Part shown: piece after piece, positions 1 to 10,692 of the stretch
Numbering within the stretch: position 1 is the stretch's first letter
How the letters are laid out: the number at the start of each line of letters is the position of its first letter
Source: Entoloma clypeatum
Taxonomy: Eukaryota > Basidiomycota > Agaricomycetes > Agaricales > Entolomataceae
NCBI GenBank assembly: GCA_963565915.1
Contig: OY751494.1
Coordinates: 62,001-126,000 of the forward strand
Direction: 5' to 3'
DNA length: 64,000 nucleotides
Made by a program: the position numbers and the translations under genes
The notes under the pieces: generated by a model
Seen by the model: only the letters and a program-made list of their open reading frames with translations
What the model was told of the DNA's origin: nothing
The model's database searches: none

Positions 1-1574
1 AGGTACATAACAATAAGGACACGTGTGCACAGCCAGATACTGTGTGCGCGTCGTACTCCCTCGATCGCTCCTCTGTGGGCTCAGCCCAGCTGTACATGCT
101 CTTGGGCGCGATTGGACGCCGTTGCGCGTGAGTCGACATGAGTGGCGGCCGTTGGGCACGTGAGGGGGCGGTGGGGCGCGACTTGACAGCGTTGGGTGGG
201 AGTAGAGGCTGTTGGGCATGCGAGGGGTCATTGGGCGGGAGTGGCGGCCATTGGGCGGCAAGTGGAGGCCGTTGGGCGCTAGAGGGGGCCGTTGGGCACA
301 CGAGAAGTTGTTGGGCTGGAGTAGCGGCCGTTGGGTGGCAAGAAGCGGCCGTTGAGGACGTGAAGGGGCTGTTGGGTGGGAGTAGGGGCTGTTGGGCACT
401 AGAGGGGCCGTTGGGCATGAGTGGTGGCAGTTGGGCGGCAGTTGTGGCCAGGTGTAGTGGAGGTGGGGACAAACAAAAAGTGTGGGAATGTTTTGCTGGC
501 CGTCGAATATATGGTTTGACTTTTGGCAATTGCCGCGCACACTCGGCAGTCAATGCCGAGCAATGTGTCCTTGAAACTTGCAGCCTCAATGCCCAAACCA
601 TGGCACCATGAGTCCCAAAAATAGTCCTTACCTTATGTAGAGATATGTAGAAACTCATAATAAGTATATTTACAGTTAGATACATGAGCTAAGCATGGTA
701 GAAAGTCTGTACTTCAAAATGATGTATCAAAACACCCTGTAAATCGTGATGAATAGTGCATCATGGCTTTCTTCAAACACAAAAAACATCACTTTCTTAC
801 TTTCTCCTTTCCACAAGCACTTTATTCTACATGTACTGTATATATACTATGGAAACATTGTATCTGAACCTCCTCAGAGTATTCAAATGAATTTCAAAGT
901 CTGAATAAGGTGAATATGAGTAAAATAAGTCGAAAATTTGTCAAAAATTTTTATTTCAGCTTTGGATTCCCTACATTCAGGGGAACTCCCAGCACCTTCA
1001 TTTTTCAAATTTGGTTCATTCATTAGGGAGATATAACACTTTTTCTGAAATCTGCACATTTTATTATTTCTATCTTCCTTTGACTTCTAAAAATTATCCA
1101 AGGTGTTTTAGAAGGTGAATATATATTCAATATATAATTCTATCACTGCAAACTATTATTAGTCCATGAGGAAGGGGCCACGCGCGCCCGCGCAATGCAT
1201 TTTGCATATTGTTTACTATTATTTGGTTATCAGCATCGCACCTCTATAACTTACAATCCGTGGCCTAATTTGGTGAAATAAGTACATACTTGATGATATA
1301 GAAGGTCCCCCTACCTAATCAATATAGTAGAAGCCCTTACTTGTTCCTGTGTAGACATGATAAGCAGATGTGTGATGTTTTTTCAGGTTTGTTTACATGT
1401 ATTTGACATGTTTGATGCACGCGTGTTGTGCATCATCCAAAGTCGAACTGACACATCCACCCATTGCTGACTCCGCAATGAGGGGCACAGGTGGTGAAAA
1501 GTTTAGAATATATTTATCGAATATATTTATAACCTGTCTACTTGTGATTGAGGCAGGAGGGAGCGCATGCGCGC

Positions 1575-1577
<3 letters not shown>
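1..1577. repeat. Non-coding repeat family, copy A (uninterrupted)
   Basis: This stretch has no credible gene. It aligns by eye with 23850-24810 joined to 28799-29320: the same order of a GTTGGGC minisatellite, a shared AT-rich body (for example the segments near 650-770 and 24570-24690) and a shared second half (900-1440 matching 28810-29315). Here the two halves are contiguous, so this copy lacks the 4-kb Tc1-type insertion seen in the other one. The right part ends at a LINE insertion at 1578. It is probably a non-autonomous DNA transposon; its left end is outside the window or undefined. Confidence 0.7.
115..455 (+). repeat. 20-bp GTTGGGC minisatellite
   Basis: About sixteen degenerate head-to-tail units of roughly 20 bp begin with GTTGGGC or a one-base variant and end in GGCC-like bases. 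The same unit recurs at 23927-24375 in the same orientation and at 29393-29660 in the opposite orientation. An open frame through it (138-611) is a by-product of the G-rich period and is not taken as a gene. Confidence 0.8.
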
Positions 1578-1609
<32 letters not shown>

Positions 1610-1884
1610 CTCAATTTATATTCCGGCGCCCGATCGCAGTCCGGTCTTGTACACTAAGTTACAAATTTAACAAGAACTACATACGAAGAGTATTGGAGAG
1701 TAATGCCCTGTGGTCACGGCACATGTGCGGAAAGATATAAATATAGGTATCCGAGAGTGGGGTCCGCCCATGGATCAAGTCCACAAGAACAGACCCCGTA
1801 TATAAACTACATACGCCCGTAGGCAGAGACCGTAGTAACTAAAGAGACCGTGAAAGAAAGAAAACATAACACTGAAGCTCACCC

Positions 1885-4497
1885 GATAAGTTAGGGTGGG
1901 GGAAAGGCGAATAACGCGGGATGGTTTGCAAGCATCCCCAGGAAATTGCCGATATTGTAACGTTTATTAGAGGCGTCGTCCCTATCGAAGAGAGGACATT
2001 TGTGGAGGAGGTGGTCCACCGTCTCGAGGGTGTCATCGTCGCAGGCGCATGTGAATGGGCCCGGGTGGTTGAAGCGTTGTCTGTAGGCACCGATGGGGGC
2101 GTGGCCCAGGGTGGCGCGGGTGAGGCGGGCGAACAGCACGTTATTGTTGCCTGCCCAGGAGTTGAGCCAGGGGCCACCTTTGACGTGGTCCGGTTGGAAT
2201 ACCTTCTCTTTGTCTCCAGTGTGGAGAGGAAGGAAGGAGCGACCTCGGAATTCGGGGGTGGAATGAAGTTTGCGCCATCCGTCTACGGCACTGGTAGCTG
2301 CAGCGGTATGGGCAAAGTTGGGCGACAAAGGAGACAGGGCTGTTTCTTGAGTCGATTTGAAGTGACGTGAGGGGTCGGGGAAGGCAGAACCCCACTCAGA
2401 CGTGAGAGGTGTGTCGAGGTGGACATGGACGATGCCAGCTCCAGCAAGGAAGGGCCAGAGGAGGCGGGAAATGCCGCAAGAGACAGAGTGGCCAGCATGA
2501 ATGGAACCTGTATCGAGGGCGAGTCGGACAGCCTGTATGTTTCGAGTGAAGATGTGGATCTCCGTAACATGAGGTGCGTGGGTGATGACCTTGCTAAGGC
2601 CAAGGAGGGTGGCGACGATGAGGGTCTCGGGGGCGAGACTTCTACCTGCGCTGGCTCTGGTCATATGGGGGTCTTGAGCGTGGCGACCAATGGAGGGGGC
2701 GAAACGGACTACCGCGACTGCCGACGACAACATATTACCGATGCTGGGCCAGGCAGCAATGCAGAAGGCCGCTTGGTGATTTTCTTCCTCGGCGGTGGTG
2801 AGGATGTATTTGAGGTGGGTGTAACGCTTCTTGTCGTCGTCGACCTGTGGGGCGTCTCAGATGAACGAATCCGGGTAGAGGTCGAGTATGTGATTTCCCG
2901 GGTGAGCCTCGTCGCTCAGGTAGTCGGATCTCTCAAGTTTGACGGCGATCATCAGGTTTTGAATGTCGACGATTGGGCTAGGGGTCTTATCCTCTGCCCT
3001 GAGCAAAAGCTCGCAGACGACAGGATGAGTGATGGGAAGCTGGGTGACTCTGATTCGGGAGTGCTGCACAAGCTTGGTGATGTGTTGTCTAGCAGGCATG
3101 AGCCCCGCAATAGCGAGGACACCTCCAGTAGGCGACCGATTGAAAGCGCCGGTGATCCATCTGGCGGCTCTATAGTGGACTGAGTTCAACAGGTTGAAAG
3201 CAGTTTTGAGGCGTGGACCATTGTAGTACCAGAGTTGGCATCCGTAGGTGAGGATCGGCATGACGCACGACACGTACAGGAGGTGTTTGAGGCGGGGTGA
3301 GAGGCCGCGTGAGGAGTTGCCAAGGAGAAGGGGAATGGATGTGAGTGCCTTGGTGGCATAAAAGCGTCTGTGCTCATTAAAGGTTAGACGGCGATCGAAG
3401 AAGAAGCCAAGGTATCACCAAAAGGCCTTGACTTGGAGGGGAGGTTGACCGGGTAGTCGAACGATAGGGTACGATGGAGAGACAGTTCGGGTGAAGAACA
3501 TGAGCTCGTCTTTTGTTGGTTCAGTGGCCAGCCCCATGTCAATGAGGATGCTGTCAATAGCTTTTCGGCCAGCCTGCAGGTGGGAGCCGATAGTGTCAAG
3601 ATCAGAGGATTGGGCGATGAGCATGCCGTCGTCCACGAAGGAGAAAAGATCCAGGTACTGCGCGTGTCCACGGCTGTAGAAGATTCTGAGGGCCGGTGAA
3701 AGGTAGATGCCGGAAAGGATGGGGGAGAGCGCCGAGCCTTGACCCACACCAAAGAGGATTTCGAAGAGGTCTGAGACATTCTGTCCTGAGACAAAACGAG
3801 TAGACCGTCCACGAAGATATGATTTGAAGAACTTACTCAAGGCGGCTGAAAACCCCAGCTGCTGTAGTACTCCTAACAAGAATTGGTGGTCCAGAGAAGG
3901 GAAGAATTGCGCAATGTCGAAGGCCACGACCCCCGTGTCACGTTTCTTCGCCCATCCATTCTGGACTCTGTGTGTTATGATGATGCCAGCATCAGTTGTG
4001 GATCTGTAGCGAAGTCCGCCAAACTGGTATTGGTGAACGAGGCTGTACTTAGCGCATTCGAATTGCATTCGATTGGCGATGACTTTCTCGATAATCTTGG
4101 CCACCGTATTGAGGAGAACGATGAGTCGAAACGACTTGGGTTTATCGTAGGTTTCTTTGCCAGGTTTTGGTATGATCACCGTGACGGAAGTCTTGAAAGC
4201 GGCAGGCCAGCAAGAGTAATCTATGCAGGCGTTAGCAAGGGCTGTGATGTGTGTCAACACTTCATCTTTTTGGAGGATACGCTTGAGGAGAGCCCATGAA
4301 ACGTGGTCTGGACCAGGGGCAGATTTGGGATTGCACTTGAGGACAAGGGAGATGATCTTGGGACCTGTGATCGGTATCCAGTCGCGAGTGGGTTCTTGAG
4401 GGATTTCGTTGAGGATATCCATCTTGGGAGAGTTTGGAGGAGGCGTATGAAAGGCCTTATCAAAAGCGTCAAACATGTCGTTGGCGAGATTTAGGGC
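1885..4497 (-). pseudogene. LINE reverse transcriptase, RNase H-like and zinc-knuckle region (broken)
   Basis: A single minus-strand frame encodes a non-LTR reverse transcriptase. The catalytic FVDD box lies near 3635, preceded by a GVGQGSALSP-type motif typical of LINE palm domains. It is followed by the thumb/connection region (3273-2857) and an RNase H-like region that ends in a Cys-rich CACDDDT...VDHLLHKCP knuckle near 1990. The frame is closed by two in-frame TGA codons, at 3415-3417 and 2857-2859. Both sit where Arg would be expected, consistent with CGA to TGA. The N-terminal endonuclease is missing. It belongs to a fungal LINE of the Tad/I type by architecture; the exact clade is not resolved. 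Confidence 0.8.
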
Positions 4498-5360
4498 CCC
4501 CCTTGCGGGGGACCCTGGTATGTCACAGTTGGTCACCTCAGGCCATTACTGACCTTCGGATTTATTCCAAGCTCACCCATCCCGGAATCAACTTAGATTC
4601 ACACCTGAGCTTATTAATCTCAAGTGAACCGACAGAGGATTTAGTACTCTCGAGCCAGTCTTATACCAGACTGCTACGGCCCACTACCCAATTGGGTAGC
4701 TTCCCGTTGCCAGGCAGATGGTTCGCTGATGCCAACTGGCGCGGATCCCCATCTGTCCCAGCTCTCTGTCTTGCCACAAGGCCAACCGGTTTGTGCACTT
4801 CAGGCTTGTACCTTACTACCGGAGTTGTTATGAACCTGTGACTAACGACCAGCCTTTGACCCAAATGGCCAAACACTAATTCAGGAGTCTGGGCTGGGGG
4901 GGGGTGACCTTATCGGCTTGTTATCACCTCCAGATACCCCCTCTTATCGTCCCCTATCCTTTTGGTCCCTTTCGGGCCACTCCAGAGTGCCGGGTCACCA
5001 CTTAAGGCATCACCAGTCCCATCTGGACACCTGCCCCTGAATCAGCAGGTCACCACTTAAGGCATCACTACCAACCCAGGAACTAGTCGCCCCGTGGGGC
5101 TACTTAGGGAGTTAGTCATCATGCTGGGGCGGCTTTTTATACTGGTTCTCACCCAGGATAGCCCATAGTCAGCAATCATGTGACTCTATACCACCGGCGC
5201 CAGTAGTCCAGCAGCTGCCCAACTTTACTAAGGTCGGACCGATGTTATGTGGAAACACGTTCCATCATGTGATATTATGTAATGACACATGACTACTCTG
5301 TGCACCCCCAACTTTGTGCTATCATAGGAGACACTCCCACAATAGACTTACCAGGTGTTG
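4498..5360. other. Unknown spacer between tRNA-like head and LINE body
   Basis: No gene is visible here. A 21-bp direct repeat beginning GGTCACCACTTAAGG occurs at 4993-5013 and again at 5048-5068. The rest is mixed-composition sequence without recognisable domains. Because it lies inside the flanking duplication of the retroposon, it is probably part of that unit or an older insert in it. Confidence 0.5.
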
Positions 5361-5450
5361 GGATCAGCTGGATTCGAACCAGCAACCTTTCCCTAGGCAC
5401 ACTAACCTAAGATGCAGACAGCATGACCGTTACGCCAGACTGCCGCTTAA
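5361..5450 (-). other. tRNA-like sequence (Pol III A and B boxes)
   Basis: On the minus strand a good A box (TGGCGTAACGG) is followed about 45 nt later by a perfect B box (GGTTCGAATCC) inside a 5-bp stem (GCTGG/CCAGC). The acceptor ends do not pair well and the anticodon arm is not convincing, so this is a tRNA relic or a SINE head rather than a working tRNA. It sits at the extreme 5' end of the retroposon. Confidence 0.6.
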
Positions 5451-5542
5451 CGCGCGCGCCTTTTGTCAAAAACTATGAGGTTGTGCTTATTTAGCAAGTG
5501 GGAAAATGGGATGTAAGTAGAGTGTGAGCAATAAAATATAAT

Positions 5543-5640
5543 GGTCTTGTGGCTCAGTTGGTTAAGTGTTGTTAAAAGAATCTTTTGTACTATAGAAGTT
5601 CAGAGTTCAAGTCTTTCTTGTGGCATAAATTTTGTACTTG
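5543..5640 (+). other. Second tRNA-like sequence, possible SINE
   Basis: An A box (TGGCTCAGTTGG) and a weak B box (GAGTTCAAGTC) lie about 50 nt apart. The acceptor stem does not pair, so it is likely a tRNA-derived SINE or tRNA pseudogene. The following 280 bases hold no gene; 5680-5730 is rich in the ACCGGT words also seen in the hAT-like repeats at 21530 and 23646. Confidence 0.4.
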
Positions 5641-5917
5641 CCATTTTGGGACATCCATTTCAGTTCCTCGGATCGTTCCGTGGAAAACACTGGTTTAAAC
5701 CGGTCAGAACCGGTCTTTGGCCGGTGATAAGGCCGCAGTGTGTCTAGGCCTAAAATCTGCGCATTTGCACCCTTTCACACTATCTCTAAGGGATATAGAG
5801 AGTCCTAGATGAGCTCTGATTCTGAGGACTTAGTGGCGACGTTAGAGAGAGACCAGCGACCCTGGCAATGTAGGACATAGCGCTGGTCACCACTATGGGC
5901 TTAGCTATGATACTCGA

Positions 5918-6343
5918 GAACCCACACCAAAAAAGGAAGTCCAGAAGTTCCTTGGGTTTGCTAACTTCTATCAACACTTCATTGAAGGGTACTCAAACAT
6001 CGCAAAACCACTCACTGCGCTTACAGGCAGCAGTATGTTTACTTGGGGATCAACAGAACAAAAGGCATTTGAAGGTCTCATACAGGCGATCACATCAGCA
6101 CCAGTCTTGACATTACCAAAACCAGATGGACAGTTCCGGGTCGAAACCGATGCATCGGGCTATGCAATTGGGGCGGTACTCTCTCAGAAACAGGATGACA
6201 AATGGGACCCTATCATGTTCTTGTCATGGATCATGTCCGCGGCCAAACAGAACTACGAGATATATGACAAGGAGCTCTTGGCAGTTATGGAAGCATTGAA
6301 AGATTGGAGACACTATCTGCTTGAAGCCAAGGAACATCAGCAA
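5918..6343 (+). pseudogene. G1 copy a: reverse transcriptase end and RNase H fragment
   Basis: The plus-strand peptide reads through the RNase H motifs ETDASGYAIGAVLSQ and YDKELLAV, nearly identical to 35450-35850 in copy b. It begins in the conserved KKEVQKFLGFANFY thumb region and stops where an unrelated insert starts at about 6344. It is missing the catalytic RT core and is not functional. Confidence 0.85.
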
Positions 6344-6708
6344 AACCTGATTGGCCCTGGGAGTACTACAGAGCACTACAGAGTGCTGTAGTGTGGTAGA
6401 ACAGGATATTTGAAACAGGGAGCTCTGTAGTGACCAGGGTCACTACAGAGGACCCTGGTAGGCTGGCAGGCTACTCTGTAGCATTCTGTAGTGTCCTGTA
6501 GGAGACAGCCAGTACTATAGACAGCTACTCTGGGTCCACAACCAGTAGGATAGCTGGTGGTATTGTAGGAATCACACACTGTTTGGATGATGATGTGGCG
6601 TGAAAAATTAAAAATTATTATAAAGTTTCTCTATGCTGCGAACATGTAAATATGTCCATTGGCTCTCTAGATACTGGAAGAGGATGAGAGATGGCCATTG
6701 GGCATGAG
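6344..6708. repeat. Short insert with ACTACAG inverted words inside G1a
   Basis: This block replaces roughly 980 bp of G1 that copy b retains (about 35860-36838). It contains many copies of CTGTAGT and its complement ACTACAG in both orientations (for example 6363-6395, where CACTACAGAG faces CTGTAGTG), giving strong local fold-back potential. No gene is visible. It may be a fold-back or MITE-like insertion coupled to a deletion. Confidence 0.5.
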
Positions 6709-7017
6709 AGAGAGGCCCCACATACCATCCACAGACTGATGGACAGGCCAAACGATCACATCAGGAAACAGAAGCATTCTTATGAAACTTTGTCAACCAT
6801 TTGCAAGATGATTGGGCTGAATGGATTGCAATTGCTGAATTCCAGTACAATGACAAAGAACATCAGGCGACAAACCACACACCATTCTACCTTAACTATG
6901 GTTTGCATCCTTGGAAGGGAGAACTTGTGTTGGAAGACACCAACCTGGCTGCCAACGACTTCTTGAAGAGACTCAAACAGGCACAAGAAGAAGCCAATGC
7001 AGCACTGAAACAGGCAC
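6709..7017 (+). pseudogene. G1 copy a: integrase fragment
   Basis: The plus strand encodes the C-terminal part of a retroviral-type integrase core, matching copy b at 36838-37140. The segment after HPQTDGQ reads AKR rather than the usual TER, so the position of the catalytic Glu holds Lys, as in copy b. The fragment is cut by the Copia element; the target word AGGAT at 7018-7022 is repeated at 14436-14440. Confidence 0.8.
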
Positions 7018-7022
7018 AGGAT

Positions 7023-7309
7023 TGTTGAAGTTCCACCTGGGCGCTAGCCACAGATGTACTGAGCAACACAGCTACAGTGGAAGTACTCTACTCTACCGTT
7101 CTAGTCACTTACTTGGTTGGGAAGGGTGAGGCTGGTGAGAGCGGTTGAGGCTGGTAAGAGCGATGGAGCTGATTAAGAGTCAAGAGACAACTTGTTGATA
7201 TTGACAGTTTCCTGGTCTTATATACCGTACTACTGTTTGTACCAATCAAACAAGTATGTAATCGAAGATGTCTAAGGTCACGTGATATAATCTAATCTAA
7301 TCTAATCTA
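7023..7309 (-). repeat. Copia 3' LTR, outer part
   Basis: This matches 14128-14414 almost base for base. The remaining end of the LTR is at 8914-8934, after the Tc1 insertion. A tandem TCTAA run (7289-7307) marks the split, at a TA. Confidence 0.9.
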
Positions 7310-8911
7310 CAGTAGCTCAAAAAACTGTCCCAATGTTTGGCTGTTTTGTACTGTATTGCTAATAACACAACAGGCACTTGTGATAATTTTCTGCAAAAAA
7401 GATATGTTATTCTGTATCATCTTAGCTTTCCTTTGAGCCCTGGGTCATGTGGTTTGAACAAATATTGATGGAATAATAAATAAAACAAAATAATCAATCA
7501 TTGGGACAGTTTTTTGACCCTTGGTCATTTTGGCAATATCCCTGCTATAGCAAGCCAAATCACAGTGAGTTTGAGTGTGGGAGTAATAAACAAAATCATG
7601 TGACCTTGTTTACATCAGTTTGACATGTTGAAATTATTTCAACCCTTGTCTTCCTCTTCCACCATCATATGAGGCCCACATCTTTTACCAAGCACTCCTC
7701 TGTGGTTTCCCTTCTTCAAGAAGGTTATACTTTGCATCAAATTGAGGAAAAAACTGGTGTGGGCAAGTCTACCATTGGTAGAATCAAGAAGGAGGTTGAT
7801 GGGGACAAGGAAAACAGCAGAGGGGGCCGTCCTTCCAAGCTTACTCCTCGTGACAAGCAATCAATTATTCAACAAATCACTACAGGAAAGCTTGATAATG
7901 CTGTTCAAGCTACCCACTACATCAACAACATCCTCCCCAATCCTGTCACACCTCAAACAGTCAGAAATGCACTCGTGATGACTTTCGCTCTGTTGTCAAG
8001 CAGAAACGTCCTCTGCTTAAAAAGGCCCATCGACTGGAGCGTCTCAGATTTGCCAGGTACCATGAAAATTGGACAGTTGAGGATTGGAAGAGGGTCTTGT
8101 GGTCAGATGAGACAAAATTTAACAGGATTGGATCAGATGGGAGGGTGTATACTTGGAAAAAAAGGGGGGAACCACTTTCTGACAGAACCACTACTCCTAC
8201 AGTCAAGCATGGAGGGGGGAATAACCTTATGGTATGGGGGTGCATGGGCTGGAATGGGGTGGGGGTGCTTACAGAGGTTCAGGGGATCATGAATGCAGAC
8301 CAATACTGCCAAATTTTGGATGAAGGAGTGGTGGAAAGCTTTGAAAAGTTGGAGATGGCAGAGGGGGAAAGGATATTTCAGCAGGACAATGACCCCAAAC
8401 ATGCCTCCAACAAGGCAACAAAGTGGTTTGAGGACAACAACATTCAAGTTCTGGTCTGGCCTGCCCAATCCCCTGATCTCAATGCCATTGAACACCTCTG
8501 GGTAGAGCTGAAGAAGAATTTGAGGAAATATCCAAGTCCACCAAAAGGGGTACATGAGTTGTGGGAGAGGGTTGCAGAAGAGTGGAACAAAATTACACCA
8601 GAAGCATGCCAAAGACTTATAGAAAGCATGCCTAGAAGGATACAAGCAGTTATCAAGGCAAAAGGGGGTCATACCAAGTACTAATTGTGTAAATAACCAA
8701 GGGTCAAAAAACTGTCCCAATGATTGATTATTTTGTTTTATTTATTATTCCATCAATATTTGTTCAAACCACATGACTCAGGGCTCAAAGGAAAGCTAAG
8801 ATGATACAGAATAACATATCTTTTTTGCAGAAAATTATCACAAGTGCCTGTTGTGTTATTAGCAATACAGTACAAAACAGCCAAACATTGGGACAGTTTT
8901 TTGAGCTACTG
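7310..8911 (+). mobile_element. Tc1-family DNA transposon in the Copia LTR
   Basis: The 1602-bp element begins CAGTAGCTCAAAAAACTG and ends with the exact complement. It is flanked by TA at 7308-7309 and 8912-8913; the intact LTR at 14409-14425 shows the empty site with a single TA. The inverted repeats are long, about 215 bp (7310-7525 and 8697-8911). The inner edge of each carries an inverted second copy of the outer AAAAAACTGTCCCAATG word. It encodes one DD34E transposase on the plus strand. Confidence 0.95.
7669..8684 (+). pseudogene. Tc1-type transposase (one frameshift)
   Basis: The N-terminal half (from the Met at 7669) has a paired-type HTH with VGKSTIGRIKKEV and a GGRPSKLT linker. 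The catalytic half has WSDETKF (first Asp), QQDNDPKH (second Asp) and NAIEHLW (Glu). There are 34 residues between the second Asp and the Glu, so DD34E. The protein ends in GGHTKY, the usual Tc1 tail. A one-base deletion near 7972 shifts the frame between VRNAL and the downstream DDFRSVVKQKRPLL, so two overlapping open frames result. Otherwise all key residues are present, implying a recent loss. Confidence 0.92.
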
Positions 8912-8934
8912 TATGTGATGGAAAGGTTTCAACA

Positions 8935-8940
8935 CCCCCC
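8935..8940 (-). other. Copia polypurine tract
   Basis: On the minus strand the run GGGGGG directly precedes the TGTTGAAAC start of the 3' LTR. This is the expected place for plus-strand DNA priming. The same arrangement is seen on the plus strand at 38614-38620. Confidence 0.7.
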
Positions 8941-9001
8941 CATATTTAGTACATACTTCTAAATACATCTTACTTTTTCCCATATAGGTACTCTTTTTTG
9001 C

Positions 9002-10683
9002 CTAGTTTTTGAGTAGTCCGAAGTACGGGATAAACTTGTTAAAGAGGATTTTCCCCAGATTTTTAGTTAAAAGGTCTGCAGGGTTATTCACTCCTTCGAT
9101 GAATTCAACCGTAATAATCCCTTCGGATACTTTTTCTCTGACGAAGTGGAATCGCACGTCATTGTGCTTGGATCGCTTCTCAGTTACAGGATTGGATGCG
9201 ATAAAGACGGAGCCATTGTTATCTCCATAGATCGGAACCGATCCGATCTGCATTCCAAGTTCGGCAAGCATGCTTCTAAGCCATGTTACTGCGCGACTGC
9301 AATCTGATAGCGCCATGTATTCTGCTTCTGTGGAAGAGAGGGCAATGGTTTTTTGTGCTGATGAAACCCATGTTATCGCTCCAGACGCCAGCGATATGAA
9401 GTAACCAGTGGTGGATTTCCTGGTGTTTTCGTCTGACGCCCAATTGGAGTCTGTGAAGGCGTAGATTCCTTTCCCAGCATCACCATTGTACATGATTGCG
9501 TAATCTTTTGTTGCCTTCAAATACCTGCAAATATCCCTAGCCACTTCTAAATGGCATTTGGTAGGGTTTGCGGAAAATTGGGACATTTTGATCACGGCGA
9601 AACAAATGTCGGGTCTTGTCCCGATCATTAAGTACAATAGTGATCCGATAACGGATTGGTACTTGGATCTGAGCTCTGCATTGGGTTCATCTTCGGACTT
9701 CATGGGTTTGTAGCCCGTTGGGAGTGGGGTATGGGTGGCATTGGATTCGCTCATCCCCATACGTGCAAGAATTTTCTCAAGGTAAGGTACTTGATCAATG
9801 AAGATCCTCTTCCTGCGTTGCCTTATTTGGATCGAGAGAAATTCTTTTGGTTCCCCATCAGACACTAGGTGGCCTAGGTCCCTACATTCCCATGTTGTCA
9901 TGAAGGCCTTCTTCTTTTCTAGCGTGTATTCCCGGGTTGTACCAAGAAAAGCAGAGTCATCGACATAAATGACGGCGATCACAATTTCCCCTTTGGTACT
10001 TGTGTGAATGAAAACTCCCGCATCGGAGTGAAGCCAGACAAAGCCGAGCTTTTTCATGGAGGAATTGAGTTCTCTCCACCAGGCTAATGCGGCCTGCTTA
10101 AGTCCGTATAGGGCTTTGTATAGTCGGTACACGAAGTGTTCTTTCCCTTTTACTATGTAGCCCTCAGGCTGTCGCATGTAAATTACCTCACGGAGTGTTC
10201 ATAGAGGAAGGCTGATGAGACGTCTAGGAATGTCATGAACCACCCTTCAAGGGCTGTCAATGCCAGAATCAACCGGATGGTCTCGTACCTCACTACCGGT
10301 GAGAAGATCTGATCGAAGTCGATCCCTTCTACCTGTGAGAAACCTTTTGCGACAAGGCGCGCTTTCAAATGCCCGTCGGATTTTTCCTTGTAAACCCATT
10401 TGTTCCTTAGAGCTTTCCTCCCTGTGGGTAGGGGTACTAACTCCGTGATCACCCCGCGGCTTTTGAGCATGTCTAGCTCTTTTCGTTCTGCCGCATACCA
10501 ATCTTCTTTGTTCGGAAGAGAGTATATGTCTTTGTATGACATTTCGATGGTGCCTACTTGGATAGAAATTGCCTCTATTAGGAGATCATTCATCCATGCC
10601 GTTTGACTGCCCAATCTACGTCTTTGATCCATTTTTTCAAGATCAGAAGCAGGGGTGTCTTCCCCATAGATGCTACCTGGCAT
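9002..10683 (-). pseudogene. Copia reverse transcriptase and RNase H (frameshifted)
   Basis: The upstream half (10683-10183) contains the RVT_2 signature with WVYKEKSDG, ARLVAKGF and FSPVVRYETIR. The downstream half (10177-9002) contains KALYGLKQA, the active-site YVDD near 9965, and the C-terminal RNase H with TDSNWASD, STEAEYMAL and the final NPADLLTKNL. A one-base shift near 10180 separates the two halves (SVR versus EVIYMRQPEGY). The frames are otherwise long and clean. The tail (to residue GLLKN) is nearly identical to the Copia fragment at 37682-38545. Confidence 0.9.
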
Positions 10684-10692
10684 TCTCCGAAC

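Larger units (their letters stand above)
1578..5451 (-). mobile_element. LINE-derived retroposon with tRNA-like head and poly(A) tail
   Basis: Read on the minus strand, the unit starts at about 5451 with a tRNA-like block (5361-5450), continues through about 850 bp of unknown sequence, then a 5'-truncated LINE open frame (4497 to 1885), a 3' untranslated part, and a tail of 28 A (T-run 1578-1605 on the plus strand). The 9-bp word GCGCGCGCC lies at both edges, 1569-1577 and 5452-5460, as expected for a target-site duplication made by target-primed reverse transcription. No endonuclease domain or ORF1 is present. The repeated GC pattern makes the duplication slightly ambiguous in length. Confidence 0.6.

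Noticed and set aside
138..611. 157-codon Gly/Trp-rich open frame
   Set aside because: It is generated by the 20-bp minisatellite; the translation is just the repeat unit.
1578..1605. T-run as a terminator or simple repeat
   Set aside because: Its place at the 3' edge of a minus-strand LINE with a flanking duplication makes it a poly(A) tail.
2419..3183. 254-codon plus-strand open frame
   Set aside because: It is antisense to the LINE RT region, has no domain, and exists because the opposite strand is coding.
5361..5450. Functional tRNA gene
   Set aside because: A and B boxes are good, but the acceptor stem does not pair and no anticodon arm is convincing.
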